Positions 48,450 to 58,381 are shown, counted from the first letter of the stretch. The stretch: DNA of 64,000 bases from Candidatus Phaeomarinobacter ectocarpi (GCF_000689395.1 NZ_HG966617.1:1301274-1365273); one strand, 5' to 3'. Numbers and translations are program-made. Notes: generated by a model not told the origin, from the sequence alone.

Positions 48450-49606
48450 CAGCCTGAGATCAGCTGCGCGAGTGCGCTCATGGCTTTGCCGAAGATCCCA
48501 AGTGCCTCAACGGATGTTCCCGCCTGCAAGTCATATGTGCGTGTGGGCAAGCCAGGTCCGGTGATAACGAGTTGTCCAATGACATCGCCCTCGGCGATTG
48601 GCGCGGTCAAAGGACCATCATAGCGGACCTTCGCTTCCATGCCCTTGCGCGCGTCCCGCGACATCGTAAGTGCAACATCCGTTGCAATCACCATGGGGAC
48701 TGTGCGGCTTGACCCTTGCCAGACAGGCGCACGCTCCAGAACCTGGCCCGCTTCCAGCAGGTTGTAGGAGCGGAATTCGCGAAATGCCCAATCCATTAGC
48801 CGCTGTGTTTCATTGGCGCGCTCTTTTTCAGAACTCAGACCGTTGACCACGAGCACAAGCCGGCGTCCGTTACGAACGGCAGATGCAGTAAGCCCGTAGC
48901 CCGATACGGAAGTGTGTCCTGTCTTGAGCCCGTCAGCCCCCATGTTCATGTAAATGAGGGGATTGCGATTGGCTTGCGTAATTCCGTTCCACTCGAAATC
49001 ACGTACGGAATAGATCTCGTAAAACTCAGGATGCGTTTCGATGAGGTAGCGCGCCAGGATTGCGAGTTCGTTGGCGGTCATCAGATGACCCTCGTCCGGC
49101 CAGCCGGTGGAGTTCTTGAAGGTGGAGGTCTCAAGCCCGATTTCTCGGGCCCGCTCCGTCATCCGTTCAGCAAATGTGGCTTCAGAACCGGCCAGTGCTT
49201 CTGCGATCGCGATGCACGCATCATTGCCGGACTGTACGATAACGCCGTAAATGAGGTCGCGAACCGGTACGCGGCTGTTGAGTTCCGCAAACATGGTGGA
49301 TGATCCCGATGCCGCACCACCCTTGCGCCAGGCGTTTTCTGAAATGACAAACTCATCATCCAGCGTCACACGGCCGTCTTTCAGGGCGTCGAACAACATG
49401 ACCATTGTCATGAGTTTCGACATGGAGGCTGGAGCCATCAGCTCGTTGCCCTGCTTCTCGTAGATGATTTCGCCAGTCGCAAAGTCCATCAGCGATACAT
49501 AGGTGGCGGGGGTCTCTATGGCCCGCGCAGGTGCGATGGCGAACGAGGCCGCACCCAGCGCTGCGGCGAGCAGAAAAGCAGGAAATCGAGTAAAGCGGGC
49601 AATCAT
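48449..49606 (-). CDS. D-alanyl-D-alanine carboxypeptidase (PBP5/6 family)
   Basis: A 385-residue periplasmic enzyme that trims the terminal D-Ala from peptidoglycan stem peptides. A signal peptide (MIARFTRFPAFLLAAALG..., cleaved after ARA) is followed by the penicillin-binding motifs SMSK in MAPASMSKLM, SGN in VQSGNDACIA and KTG in DGLKTGHTS, then a PBP5 C-terminal beta domain. ATG 49606 is chosen by the signal peptide; the frame is open to 49690. dacA/dacC cannot be told apart by sequence, so no symbol is given. Confidence 0.95.
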   Translation of the reverse strand: MIARFTRFPAFLLAAALGAASFAIAPARAIETPATYVSLMDFATGEIIYEKQGNELMAPASMSKLMTMVMLFDALKDGRVTLDDEFVISENAWRKGGAASGSSTMFAELNSRVPVRDLIYGVIVQSGNDACIAIAEALAGSEATFAERMTERAREIGLETSTFKNSTGWPDEGHLMTANELAILARYLIETHPEFYEIYSVRDFEWNGITQANRNPLIYMNMGADGLKTGHTSVSGYGLTASAVRNGRRLVLVVNGLSSEKERANETQRLMDWAFREFRSYNLLEAGQVLERAPVWQGSSRTVPMVIATDVALTMSRDARKGMEAKVRYDGPLTAPIAEGDVIGQLVITGPGLPTRTYDLQAGTSVEALGIFGKAMSALAQLISG

Positions 49607-49753
49607 AAAACGCGGGGCTCCATCCAGCTCGAAGGGGGTACGTTTGTACCCTTCAAATAAGGCTGTAACTGGATTACCGCGTATGAGCATCCTGCACCAG
49701 TGGCGTCACCAGTTTTGATGGAAACGTCACCTTTTTGGGTGAGGAATTCGAGC

Positions 49754-50770
49754 CTAGTTTATGACGACGCGGGCCCCGTTCTGCCCACGTGACACAACCG
49801 ATTCGAGCAGCCCATCTGCGCCCTGAGCATTGTTCACGGGTCCCACCCGTACCCGATACCAAGGCGTGCCGTTCACAACAGACTCAGTCACTTCAACCGG
49901 ACCAAGGTCTGAAAGCTGTGATGCAAGGGCATTGGCGTTGCTGGCACTGCGGAACGACCCTGCCTGTACGAAGAAGTTATCAACGACAGGCGCCATAGCG
50001 GTCGTCTGCGCAGCCGGTGCTGAAGGCGCCGCTGCTGCGGGAATGGCCCCGGCGGCGGCAGACGCGCCACCAGCCAGAAGTGACAGGTCTACCGGTGCAT
50101 TTGGCACAGGGGGCAGGCCTGCTGTTGCAATGTCATCGTCATCATCCTGAACGGGCTGCATCTGCGATGCCGCCTGTGCGGCTACGGGAGCCACCGGTGC
50201 GGGCTGTGCATTGACCGTCTGCACGCGGCCCTGCTCACCTGTCCAGCCATCGGCCTTGCCCAGATACTCGACCCGGACTTTCGCTGTGCCCTGCTCTTTG
50301 TAACCCAGCAACTCAGCGCCGCGCATGGACATGTCAATCTCACGGCCACGGGCGAACGGGCCACGGTCATTGATGCGAACGATCAACGAGCGGCCATTTT
50401 CAAGGTTGGTCACGCGCGCCATCACCGGCATGGGGAGAGTCGGATGCGCCGCAGAGACTTGATACATGTCGAAGATTTCGCCATTGGCGGTCATCTTCTT
50501 GTGGAACTGCGGACCATACCAGGAGGCAATGCCCGTCCTGTTATAGCGCTCGTCTTCCTTGGGATAGTACCACTCGCCTGCAATCTGATACGGATTGCCG
50601 ACTTTCCAGTAGCCACCTTCGCCGCTTGGGATCTCGCTGCGGCTGACTTCCTTAACAACAGCGCCTGCCAGCTGCGTTTCCGCACAGCCTGCAAGAACCA
50701 GCATGCCAGTCAGTCCAACAAGCATTGCGCCAATGCGCGGCGTACGTGTTCGTGACATTATCGCGTTCAT
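49754..50770 (-). CDS. rlpA: RlpA-like septal ring lipoprotein with SPOR domain
   Basis: A 338-residue lipoprotein. The lipobox is LVLAGC near residue 25. The double-psi beta-barrel domain (~75-175) contains GIASWYGPQFHKKMTANGE and VRINDRGPFARGREIDMS, including the Asp and His that act in lytic cleavage of denuded glycan. A Pro/Ala-rich linker leads to a C-terminal SPOR domain (NFFVQAGSFRSASNANAL) that targets the division site. ATG 50758 is an alternative start. First gene of the operon that runs to tatD. Confidence 0.93.
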   Translation of the reverse strand: MNAIMSRTRTPRIGAMLVGLTGMLVLAGCAETQLAGAVVKEVSRSEIPSGEGGYWKVGNPYQIAGEWYYPKEDERYNRTGIASWYGPQFHKKMTANGEIFDMYQVSAAHPTLPMPVMARVTNLENGRSLIVRINDRGPFARGREIDMSMRGAELLGYKEQGTAKVRVEYLGKADGWTGEQGRVQTVNAQPAPVAPVAAQAASQMQPVQDDDDDIATAGLPPVPNAPVDLSLLAGGASAAAGAIPAAAAPSAPAAQTTAMAPVVDNFFVQAGSFRSASNANALASQLSDLGPVEVTESVVNGTPWYRVRVGPVNNAQGADGLLESVVSRGQNGARVVIN

Positions 50771-50902
50771 GGCCCCATTATCCCCGTCAATCGTCGAGAC
50801 ACCACAAGCAGGCAGGACCATTGTCTTTGTGGACACCGGCACCACCCGAATTTCAGACAGTTAGAATGCCTGCAATTTGGTAAACGAGGCGTTTACGATT
50901 TC

Positions 50903-52240
50903 ATGACCACCGATCACGCACAAACCGACATCCCCCTGACCCGACAACTAGTGCAGCATGCCCGCGCCAAGGAGGCCACAGCCGATGATCTTGCAATGGC
51001 CGCCCTTTTTGTCCTCGATGCCGTGGCAAATGCTCTTGGCGGCTGCGCCAGCGAACAGGGGCGCAAACTCCTGCGCTGGGCCGGCAATGGCCCCAGCCGA
51101 CCGGGAACGCCTTTTGACACGGGCTCCCATGCACTGCTTATGGGCGCTCTCACCCATATTCTTGAAACCGATGATCTCCACCGCGCGTCGGTCGTGCATC
51201 CCGGGTGCGTGGTCGTGCCTGCTGCTTGGGTCATGGCACTCCGCGAAGGTGCATCCGGGCCTGCATTCTTGCGCAGCGTACTTGAGGGATTTGAGGTCAC
51301 GACCCGTGTCGGCATGGGGGTGGGTCCAGCCCATTACCGTATCTGGCATAACACGGCGACGTGTGGCCCTTACGGGTCTGCCATGGCCGCGGCCACACTC
51401 CTCGGCCTGGATGAAGACCAGACAGTTCACGCGTTGGGCAACGCAGGTAGTCAGTCTTCGGGCTTGTGGGAGTTTCTTGATACAGGCGCCATGACCAAAC
51501 ACTTGCATGCAGGCCATGCAGCGCAGGCCGGCGTGCAGTCAGCAGATTTGGCGGCTCTCGGCTTTACCGGACCACCCAGAATTCTCGAAGGCGAGCGTGG
51601 ATTCTTTGCAGCGACCTGCCCGGACGGAGATGTATCGCAGGTGATGTCTGATCTAGATGGCCCCTGGCAATTGGCCCTTACCTCCATGAAACCATGGCCG
51701 TCCTGCCGCCATACCCACCCGGCGATTGATGCGTCGCTTGAATTGTCCCAGACACTTCAACACGCCAGTGCGGACGAGTTTCACTCCGTAACCGTCGAAA
51801 CCTATCAAGCCGCTCAAGATGTGTGCGATCGACCGCTTGCTGAGAGTGAGTACGAGGCCAAATTCTCGCTGCAGCACTGCATTGCGACCGCTCTGGAGAA
51901 TGGTGAAGTCACCCTTGCGTCATTTGATGACGCGGCCAGGGTCAAGGCGCGGCGGCTGGCGTCGGGCATCACCATCAAGGTGGCCGACCCTTACGCGTCA
52001 GCATACCCCGTTGATTGGGGCAGCGCTGTGGAAGTTGTCATGACAGACGGCAGCACCCATCGTGCCGAACGTGGGTTTGCCAAGGGTGATCCCGAGGCGC
52101 CACTTTTGCCACCGCAGGTCGTTGATAAGTCGCTGGGTCTGATGGAGTTTGGAGGCATCGCAGCGCCAAGGCAGCTTGCTGAGGCCATTCTTGCTCTACC
52201 CATGGCAGAGGCCCTGCCCGATCTGCCGCTCTTTACCTGA
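50903..52240 (+). CDS. MmgE/PrpD-family protein
   Basis: A 445-residue all-alpha/beta two-domain protein of the 2-methylcitrate dehydratase / MmgE family. The conserved ILETDDLHRASVVHPGCVVVPAAW carries the D-D and H residues of the active site, with IWHNTATCGPYGSAMAAA and MKPWPSCRHTHPAIDA as further signatures. PrpD acts in propionate breakdown, but no prp genes are nearby and many homologues act on other hydroxy acids. It is divergent from rlpA with 132 bases between. Confidence 0.9.
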   Translation: MTTDHAQTDIPLTRQLVQHARAKEATADDLAMAALFVLDAVANALGGCASEQGRKLLRWAGNGPSRPGTPFDTGSHALLMGALTHILETDDLHRASVVHPGCVVVPAAWVMALREGASGPAFLRSVLEGFEVTTRVGMGVGPAHYRIWHNTATCGPYGSAMAAATLLGLDEDQTVHALGNAGSQSSGLWEFLDTGAMTKHLHAGHAAQAGVQSADLAALGFTGPPRILEGERGFFAATCPDGDVSQVMSDLDGPWQLALTSMKPWPSCRHTHPAIDASLELSQTLQHASADEFHSVTVETYQAAQDVCDRPLAESEYEAKFSLQHCIATALENGEVTLASFDDAARVKARRLASGITIKVADPYASAYPVDWGSAVEVVMTDGSTHRAERGFAKGDPEAPLLPPQVVDKSLGLMEFGGIAAPRQLAEAILALPMAEALPDLPLFT

Positions 52241-52297
52241 GGCCACACGGCACGCTCAGCATGGCGGCAAGTTTGGTAGTGTCGTGGATAGTCCCGG

Positions 52298-52723
52298 CTA
52301 GTCCTGAAGCATGGGGAAGACGGTGTAGAACGCAATGCCGGCGCCAAGGATGAGGCTCGTCAGCACCAGCCATGGGCCCCAGTATCCGCCGGCACGGGGG
52401 GCAGAGCCCCCCATGGCGACAGATGCTGCCGGAGCAGCGCCCACAGCCTGAGCTGCGGTACCGTTCTTGTTACGCAGAATTTCACGGTTCTTTTCCGTCC
52501 ACTGACGTTGAGCAAAGTCCGCTTTGTTCTGTTCGTGCCACTTGGCTTGCGCGTCGCGACCACCGCCGCCACCGCCTGTGCTGGGTCCACCGTCACCGCC
52601 AGAGCGTTCCATCGCCTTGCGGTCGCGTCGGGCGATCCACATGCTGTCCAGCAAAATCAAGACAAACAGCACGCCGATGATGGATGCCGGTATCCAGGTT
52701 TGCACCAGATCATATTCGAGCAT
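52298..52723 (-). CDS. Hypothetical two-helix membrane protein
   Basis: I recognise no family. The 141-residue product has an N-terminal membrane helix (~10-30, WIPASIIGVLFVLILLDSMW), a charged and glycine-rich middle (~35-110, with a GGGGGGRDAQAKWHEQNKA segment) and a C-terminal helix (~118-138). The middle is probably cytoplasmic and partly disordered. Coding is supported by the intact membrane-linker-membrane layout and codon use like the neighbours. It is convergent with the MmgE/PrpD gene. Confidence 0.6.
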   Translation of the reverse strand: MLEYDLVQTWIPASIIGVLFVLILLDSMWIARRDRKAMERSGGDGGPSTGGGGGGRDAQAKWHEQNKADFAQRQWTEKNREILRNKNGTAAQAVGAAPAASVAMGGSAPRAGGYWGPWLVLTSLILGAGIAFYTVFPMLQD

Positions 52724-53061
52724 TCAAAAACTCCCCTTGTCCCGCGCCTTCTGGCTGCTGGGCCTGTCCGGCCAACAGCCACCATGAGCGGGCTTACTTC
52801 ATGATGTTTTCCGGCCTTAACAGCCGTGTTCACGTGTCCTACCCGATTGAATGCACGGGCACCCCCGGAAAAGCAAGCAATACGGCCCATTGTTGCCTTG
52901 AAAACCGATGAGCGCAAACCAGCGCGTCAAACGGCGTTAACGCGGCTGATTCGCTTGTTCTGATGGCCCCGGGAGCATCGTAAAAACAAAGATTCCTGCC
53001 GATATTGCGAAATTGCCCCGACCCCGCTAAAGCTGTCCCCGCAGGCCAGCGCCTTTTATGC
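52724..53061. other. 338-base gene-free region before tRNA-Ser
   Basis: No credible gene is seen; short open frames here lack family features. A hairpin, TGGCTG (52752-52757) with CAGCCA (52776-52781) and an inner GGCC/GGCC stem, lies just upstream of the hypothetical gene. The last ~60 bases should hold the tRNA promoter; TTGCGA is a possible -35 near 53008, but the matching -10 is poor. Confidence 0.5.
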
Positions 53062-53149
53062 GGAGAGGTGGCAGAGTGGTCGAATGCGGCGGTCTTGAAA
53101 ACCGTTGGGCTTCACGGTCCCGGGGGTTCGAATCCCTCCCTCTCCGCCA
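53062..53149 (+). tRNA. tRNA-Ser (anticodon UGA)
   Basis: An 88-base class II tRNA. Acceptor GGAGAGG pairs with CCTCTCC, then discriminator G and an encoded CCA (53147-53149). The anticodon loop CTTGAAA (53094-53100) gives anticodon TGA at 53096-53098, which reads UCA serine codons. A long variable arm and the GGTTCGAATCC T-loop are present. Confidence 0.97.
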
Positions 53150-53288
53150 TTGGCTCACCCGATGCGACCCCCAATGATGCAAATCTGGCGATTAGGATGC
53201 TGACCCTTGTGGGTGCTGACCGTCTCGCAACGGACAAAGCGCTATGTAATCTCGCCGATGAGGTCGTGCCTTGTTACTGAACATAAAC

Positions 53289-54062
53289 ATGCACCTGGCC
53301 TATGAGCTTTCAGAGGCAACGGACCTGCTTTTGCAGGTCGAAGTCGCTGACGTGGCGGACCAGCAGGTCCTGATGTCGGACATTGATTTCTCGGACCTCT
53401 CTCATTTGGCACGCGTGCCAGCCGAAGAGGGGTTGGGTGACCGCATATGGATCCGCGCAGACGGAGAATTCCGCTGCACCTACAAATCCTCCATACAAGT
53501 CGATCGACCCGTTCTCGATCTGTCTGCACTCAATGCGGTGAAGCCCCATCTTCTGCCCTGGCACACCGTGAGATATTTGATGCCGTCTCGCTACTGCCAG
53601 TCTGATCAATTCAGTTCCTTCACCGATGCACAGTTCGGTCACCTGGATGGCGGTGCCAAGATTGACGCGATGTGTGCCTGGATCCACTCAGCTTTCGAAT
53701 ATGTTCCAGGATCAAGCAATGCCCAGACGACTGCTCGGGATACCTTTGTTCAAAGGCAAGGCATCTGTCGCGATTTCGCCCATGTGTTGATAACGCTTGC
53801 GCGCGCATCTGGAATTCCAGCGCGTTTTGTCAGCGTCTATGCGCCGGGTGTTACTCCTCAGGACTTTCACGCCGTGGCGGAGATCTATCTTGAAGGTACG
53901 TGGCACCTTGTCGATGCGACAGGAATGGCGCCCGCAGACACCATCGCACGGATTGGCGTTGGCCAGGATGCCGCGGACGTCGCCTTTTTGGGCGTATTTG
54001 GGCAAGCAAGGTTCATCGAACAATCCGTTGTCGTCACAAAACCTGAATCAGATTTTCCGTAG
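53289..54062 (+). CDS. Transglutaminase-like cysteine protease-fold protein
   Basis: A 257-residue protein with an N-terminal beta domain (~1-100) and a transglutaminase core. The catalytic Cys is in RQGICRDFAHVLITLARA, the His in DFHAVAEIYLEGTWHLVDAT and the Asp at the end of that segment. Bacterial members are thought to be peptidases or amidohydrolases acting on peptides; several sit beside circularly permuted ATP-grasp or alpha-E genes, but none are here. ATG 53289 (MHLAYELSEA) is preferred to TTG 53271. Confidence 0.9.
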   Translation: MHLAYELSEATDLLLQVEVADVADQQVLMSDIDFSDLSHLARVPAEEGLGDRIWIRADGEFRCTYKSSIQVDRPVLDLSALNAVKPHLLPWHTVRYLMPSRYCQSDQFSSFTDAQFGHLDGGAKIDAMCAWIHSAFEYVPGSSNAQTTARDTFVQRQGICRDFAHVLITLARASGIPARFVSVYAPGVTPQDFHAVAEIYLEGTWHLVDATGMAPADTIARIGVGQDAADVAFLGVFGQARFIEQSVVVTKPESDFP

Positions 54063-54100
54063 TTCAGAAGTCCTGCTGTCCGCTTCTTGTTAGTTGATGT

Positions 54101-54115
54101 ATGCGGATTACGCAT
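54101..54115. promoter_or_regulatory. Palindrome upstream of the RND efflux genes
   Basis: ATGCG (54101-54105) and CGCAT (54111-54115) flank GATTA, 82 bases before the GTG start of the adaptor gene. It could be an operator for a regulator of the pump; the same sequence is not found in front of the TetR gene at 58479. Confidence 0.35.
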
Positions 54116-54196
54116 CTCACTAATTCAGGTATCCAGAGTGACCGGAAACCATTACTTCTGGAGACGGTTGGACTTTATCAGTGTGGAGAGCAGCTT

Positions 54197-55294
54197 GTGT
54201 TCCAAATGACAAATCTCAAGATGTGGAAGCACCGCACCGCCACAGGATGTATCGTGGCACTATGTGTGGGACTTGCATCATGTTCTGACGCACCGGAGGC
54301 CAGTGAAGGCCCGTCGGTCCGTCCAGCCAAGCTCTTTGAAGTGGTTCAGTCTGAGAATACAAGAACGATGAACCTGCCTGCTGTGATCAGCGCACGATCA
54401 ACCGCAGACCTGACATTCGAAGTGAATGGCGTGCTTCAGGAGTTCCCGGTCATTGAGGGGCAGCAAGTCGCTGAGGGTGACTTGATTGGTCAGCTGGAAC
54501 AGCGCGCATTTCAAAACCAGGTTGCGCAGGCGGAGGCGACCTACCGCAATGCGCAATCCCAGTTCAACAGAGCAGCCCAACTCATCAAGAAGGGCACAAT
54601 TGCGCAAAAGACATATGATGAGCGGTTGAAAGATCGCGATGTCGCGCGAACCGCTCTCGACGACGCCCAAAAGCAGCTCGATGACAGCACGCTGCGCGCG
54701 CCCTTCGCTGGCGTGATTGCGACCAAGCATGTTGACCAGTTTCAGACTGTTGGAGCCCAATCGGTAATTGTAACGCTCCAGTCTACCGGTGCAGCTGAAG
54801 CTGTTGTTCAGGTGCCATCGACGCTTGTTGCCAATTCCGGTCAGATCGACGTGGCTGAATCCTACGTGGTTCTGGATGCCGCACCTGACAGAGAAGTGCC
54901 GGCGCAAATCGTATCGACTTCAACCCAGACAGATCCCCGGACACAGACATTTCAGGTTCGTTTTGCTTTCGAGCCGCCTGAGGACCTTGTGATCCTGCCT
55001 GGCATGACCGGCACTCTGAGATCCAAACTGCAGATTGCAAACCGCAATGGCGCAGAGGGGCGCATCACAATCCCGCGCACAGCCGTCCTGGCACAGGGAA
55101 ACGACCTTTTTGCCTGGAAAGTCGATGCTGAGACCATGACCGTGTCACGCACAGCCATCACCATCAGTCAGGAAGGACCTGACGTCGGTGCTGATATTGT
55201 CGTGACTTCGGGTCTTGCCGCTGGCGATACGATTGTGGCGGCCGGTGTTTCATTCCTGACGGAGGGCACGCAAGTCCGCGCCTTCGAACAGTAA
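54197..55294 (+). CDS. RND efflux periplasmic adaptor (HlyD/MFP family) lipoprotein
   Basis: A 365-residue membrane fusion protein linking an RND pump to an outer-membrane channel. A lipobox is visible in LCVGLASCSD. The barrel-sandwich/lipoyl half-motif VEGQQ-like VIEGQQVAEGDLIGQLEQ and its partner STLRAPFAGVIATKHVD flank a helical hairpin (~95-165, AQAEATYRNAQSQFNRAAQL). GTG 54197 is chosen because GGAGAG (54185-54190) lies six bases upstream; ATG 54206 and 54221 are alternatives. The transporter gene follows after 12 bases. Confidence 0.93.
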   Translation: MFQMTNLKMWKHRTATGCIVALCVGLASCSDAPEASEGPSVRPAKLFEVVQSENTRTMNLPAVISARSTADLTFEVNGVLQEFPVIEGQQVAEGDLIGQLEQRAFQNQVAQAEATYRNAQSQFNRAAQLIKKGTIAQKTYDERLKDRDVARTALDDAQKQLDDSTLRAPFAGVIATKHVDQFQTVGAQSVIVTLQSTGAAEAVVQVPSTLVANSGQIDVAESYVVLDAAPDREVPAQIVSTSTQTDPRTQTFQVRFAFEPPEDLVILPGMTGTLRSKLQIANRNGAEGRITIPRTAVLAQGNDLFAWKVDAETMTVSRTAITISQEGPDVGADIVVTSGLAAGDTIVAAGVSFLTEGTQVRAFEQ

Positions 55295-55306
55295 GAGGCC
55301 GGTCAC

Positions 55307-58300
55307 ATGCATCCTGCTGAATTTGCCATCAAGAACCGCCTCATCAGCGTGATCGTTATTCTGATTGCGCTCTTTGGAGGCTGGACCGCCTACGAAAACA
55401 TGCCGCGTTTCGAGGATCCGGAATTCACCATTCGGCAGGCTGTGGTCGTCACGCAATATCCCGGTGCGACGCCGGAAGAAGTTGCAAATGAAGTCACCGA
55501 GCCACTGGAAAGCGCCATTCAGCAATTGCAGGAAGTGGACGAAATCACTTCAGAGTCCAGCTTTGGCGTTTCGCGAATAACCGTTGAGATCAAGTTTGAG
55601 TTTTCCCCCAGCAAAGAAGATCTTCAAATCATCTGGGGCAAACTGCGCAACAAGGTGGATGATGCGACAGGCAGCCTGCCGCCGGGCGCACTAGCGCCGG
55701 TCACCAATGACGACTTCGGCGATGTGTATGGCCTCTACTATTTCGTGACCGGCGAAGGCTATACGGCCAAGGAACTGCATGAGTATGTAAAAGGTCTGCG
55801 GGCGGACCTTTTGGCAGTGGATGATGTCGCAAAGGTTGCGATCACAGGCGTCCAGTCTGAGGCGATCTATGTGGAGATTTCCAGAGATCGGGCTGCAGCT
55901 CTCGGCGTCTCGGTGGATCAGGTCTACAACGACCTTGCCAAGCAGAACTCGGTCGTCCCGGCCGGCAGTGTGCGTGTGGGCGATTTGCGTCTGAATATCC
56001 TGCCCACGGGAGATATCGACTCCGTCGCGGCAATTGAAAACGTCATCGTTTCAACAAGCTCATCCAGCGGCTCTGATACTGCCGGCGTGGTCTACTTGCG
56101 AGACATCGCAACGGTTCGACGTGAACCCAAAGACCCGCAGAAGTTTATCCTGCGCCACAACGGGCAACCTGCTTTGGGACTCGGTATTTCAAACGTGACC
56201 GGTGCCAACGTCGTAAAAATGGCCAAGGGTATTGATGCGGCCTTTGCGGCAGAGGAATCCCGTCGCCCAATCGGCATGGAAATTCATCAGTACTACCACC
56301 AGGGCAATATCGTCGAGAAGGCGGTGCAGGACTTCGTGGTCAATGTGGTCATGGCTCTGGTCATCGTTTTGATCACGCTGCTTATTTTCATGGGCCTCAA
56401 ATCGGCTGTCGTGATCGGCGCGGTCTTGCTACTGACGATCGCTGCCACACTTGGCACCATGTATCTGGTCGATATTCCCATGCACCGGATTTCGCTGGGC
56501 GCACTGATCATTGCGCTGGGCATGCTGGTGGACAACGCCATTGTTGTGACTGAGGGAATCCTTGTCGGCGTCCAGCAAGGGCGCAAGAAACTCGACGTTG
56601 CCAAGGACATTGTGACCCGCACCTGGTGGCCGCTTCTGGGCGGTACCATTGTAGGCATCATTGCCTTTGCCCCCATCGGCTTCGCGCCCGGTAGCACGGC
56701 GGAATATACCGGCCACTTGTTCTGGGTGGTGCTGATCTCCCTGCTCTATAGCTGGGTGTTTGCCATTACCGCAGTACCTTTGCTGGCAGACCTTCTGTTC
56801 GAAGAGAACACAGCTGCGGCCGGACATGCGCCTCCGGAAGGCGCGTTTTCGCTTTACTACAAGAGGTTCATGCGGGGCGTGCTGGCCGCCCGTTGGGGCG
56901 TTATTGGCATAGCCGTTGGCCTGTTCGTTGTGTCCGTTTGGGCATTCCAGTTCACAAAGTCCGGCTTTTTCCCAAGCTCGACTACGCCTCAGCTGGTTGT
57001 TGATTACTGGCTTACCGAGGGCACGGACATTGATCGTACCGATGCTGACATGCGCCAACTGGAACAGGCAGTGGCTCAACTGGACGGTGTTGAGAGCGTC
57101 ACGACATATGTCGGTCAGGGCGGTCTTCGATACATGCTTGTGTATCCGCCAGAGTCCTACAACAGCGCATATGGACAATTACTTGTTCGGGTCTCTGACT
57201 ATTCGCTGATTGATACTCTGATCCCCACCATTCAGTCCTACGTGGACAACAACTATCCCGATGCCCAGGGCAAGGTCTGGCGCTTCAAGCTGGGGCCGGG
57301 CGGAGGGTCTGCCATTCAGGCAGAGTTTTCCGGACCTGATCCTGTTGTGCTGCGCCGTCTGGCAGGTGAGGCCACCGACATATTTGCGCAAGACGGCAAC
57401 CTCATTTCCATAAATGAAGACTGGCGTCAGCCTGTATCTGTCCTCGAACCAATTTACTCTGAAACGAGCGGCCGCCGACTGGGCGTCTCCCGCGAGGACC
57501 TGGCAGCGGCATTGAGGTCAAATTATTCAGGACGCGACATCGGCGTATATCGCGAGGGTGATGAGCTGATCCCTATCATCGCGCGTGCGCCCGAAGCAGA
57601 ACGCACCGGCGTTTCCGGTCTGCCGGGTATTCAGATCCCAAGTGCTACAACCGGCAATACTGTGCCTCTGATCGAAGTCGTCGAAGGTGTGAATTCCACA
57701 TGGCGAGATGCGCAGCTCCGCCGTCTTGATCGTGTATGGACAATCAAGGCACAGGCAGACCCCCTGCCCTCTGAATTGGCGTCGGTCGCCTTCGACCGTA
57801 TCCGCGGACAGGTCGAGGCCATCGCCTTGCCGCCCGGATACACGTTGACGTGGCGGGGTGAGTATGGAGACAGCACGGAAGCCAACGGCAATCTTGCGAC
57901 CACGTTGCCCATCGGCCTTGCGGCAATGGTCCTGACGGTCATCATCCTCTTCAATGCGATCCGCCAGCCGCTCCTGATCTGGCTCGTGGTGCCGTTGTCG
58001 ATTATCGGCGTGGTGATCGGTTTGCTTGTGACCGGTAGCGCCATGGAGTTCATGGCCATCCTCGGTGTGCTGTCCCTGTCAGGACTCCTGATCAAGAATG
58101 CCATTGTGCTCGTGGACCAAATGGACCTGGAAATACGCGAGGGTAAACCCCGGCACGATGCCGTCATCGACAGTGCAGCCAGCCGCGTGAGGCCGGTCAT
58201 GATGGGGTCGATGACGACGGTGCTTGGTGTCCTGCCGCTGTTTATGGACCCGTTCTTTGCGGCAATGGCAGTGGTTCTGGTGTTTGGTCTCAGCTTCGCA

Positions 58301-58381
58301 ACGCTCCTGACGCTCATCGTCGTGCCAGCTCTCTACGCCATCTTCTTTGGCATAACCGATGAAGAGCGCAGTTACGCGTAG
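55307..58381 (+). CDS. RND efflux transporter permease (HAE1/AcrB-like)
   Basis: A 1024-residue proton-driven exporter with twelve helices and two large periplasmic loops (~35-330 and ~550-860). The proton-relay helix 4 reads LIIALGMLVDNAIVV: the first relay Asp is kept, but the second, Asp in AcrB, is Asn. Helix 10 keeps the relay Lys (LSGLLIKNAIVLVDQMD). Substrates of this branch range over drugs, solvents and lipids and cannot be assigned. No outer-membrane channel gene is adjacent, so TolC or a similar protein must be elsewhere. Confidence 0.94.
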   Translation: MHPAEFAIKNRLISVIVILIALFGGWTAYENMPRFEDPEFTIRQAVVVTQYPGATPEEVANEVTEPLESAIQQLQEVDEITSESSFGVSRITVEIKFEFSPSKEDLQIIWGKLRNKVDDATGSLPPGALAPVTNDDFGDVYGLYYFVTGEGYTAKELHEYVKGLRADLLAVDDVAKVAITGVQSEAIYVEISRDRAAALGVSVDQVYNDLAKQNSVVPAGSVRVGDLRLNILPTGDIDSVAAIENVIVSTSSSSGSDTAGVVYLRDIATVRREPKDPQKFILRHNGQPALGLGISNVTGANVVKMAKGIDAAFAAEESRRPIGMEIHQYYHQGNIVEKAVQDFVVNVVMALVIVLITLLIFMGLKSAVVIGAVLLLTIAATLGTMYLVDIPMHRISLGALIIALGMLVDNAIVVTEGILVGVQQGRKKLDVAKDIVTRTWWPLLGGTIVGIIAFAPIGFAPGSTAEYTGHLFWVVLISLLYSWVFAITAVPLLADLLFEENTAAAGHAPPEGAFSLYYKRFMRGVLAARWGVIGIAVGLFVVSVWAFQFTKSGFFPSSTTPQLVVDYWLTEGTDIDRTDADMRQLEQAVAQLDGVESVTTYVGQGGLRYMLVYPPESYNSAYGQLLVRVSDYSLIDTLIPTIQSYVDNNYPDAQGKVWRFKLGPGGGSAIQAEFSGPDPVVLRRLAGEATDIFAQDGNLISINEDWRQPVSVLEPIYSETSGRRLGVSREDLAAALRSNYSGRDIGVYREGDELIPIIARAPEAERTGVSGLPGIQIPSATTGNTVPLIEVVEGVNSTWRDAQLRRLDRVWTIKAQADPLPSELASVAFDRIRGQVEAIALPPGYTLTWRGEYGDSTEANGNLATTLPIGLAAMVLTVIILFNAIRQPLLIWLVVPLSIIGVVIGLLVTGSAMEFMAILGVLSLSGLLIKNAIVLVDQMDLEIREGKPRHDAVIDSAASRVRPVMMGSMTTVLGVLPLFMDPFFAAMAVVLVFGLSFATLLTLIVVPALYAIFFGITDEERSYA

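Noticed and set aside
53005-53280. 91-codon frame across the tRNA
   Set aside because: It overlaps the whole tRNA-Ser gene and has no family features.
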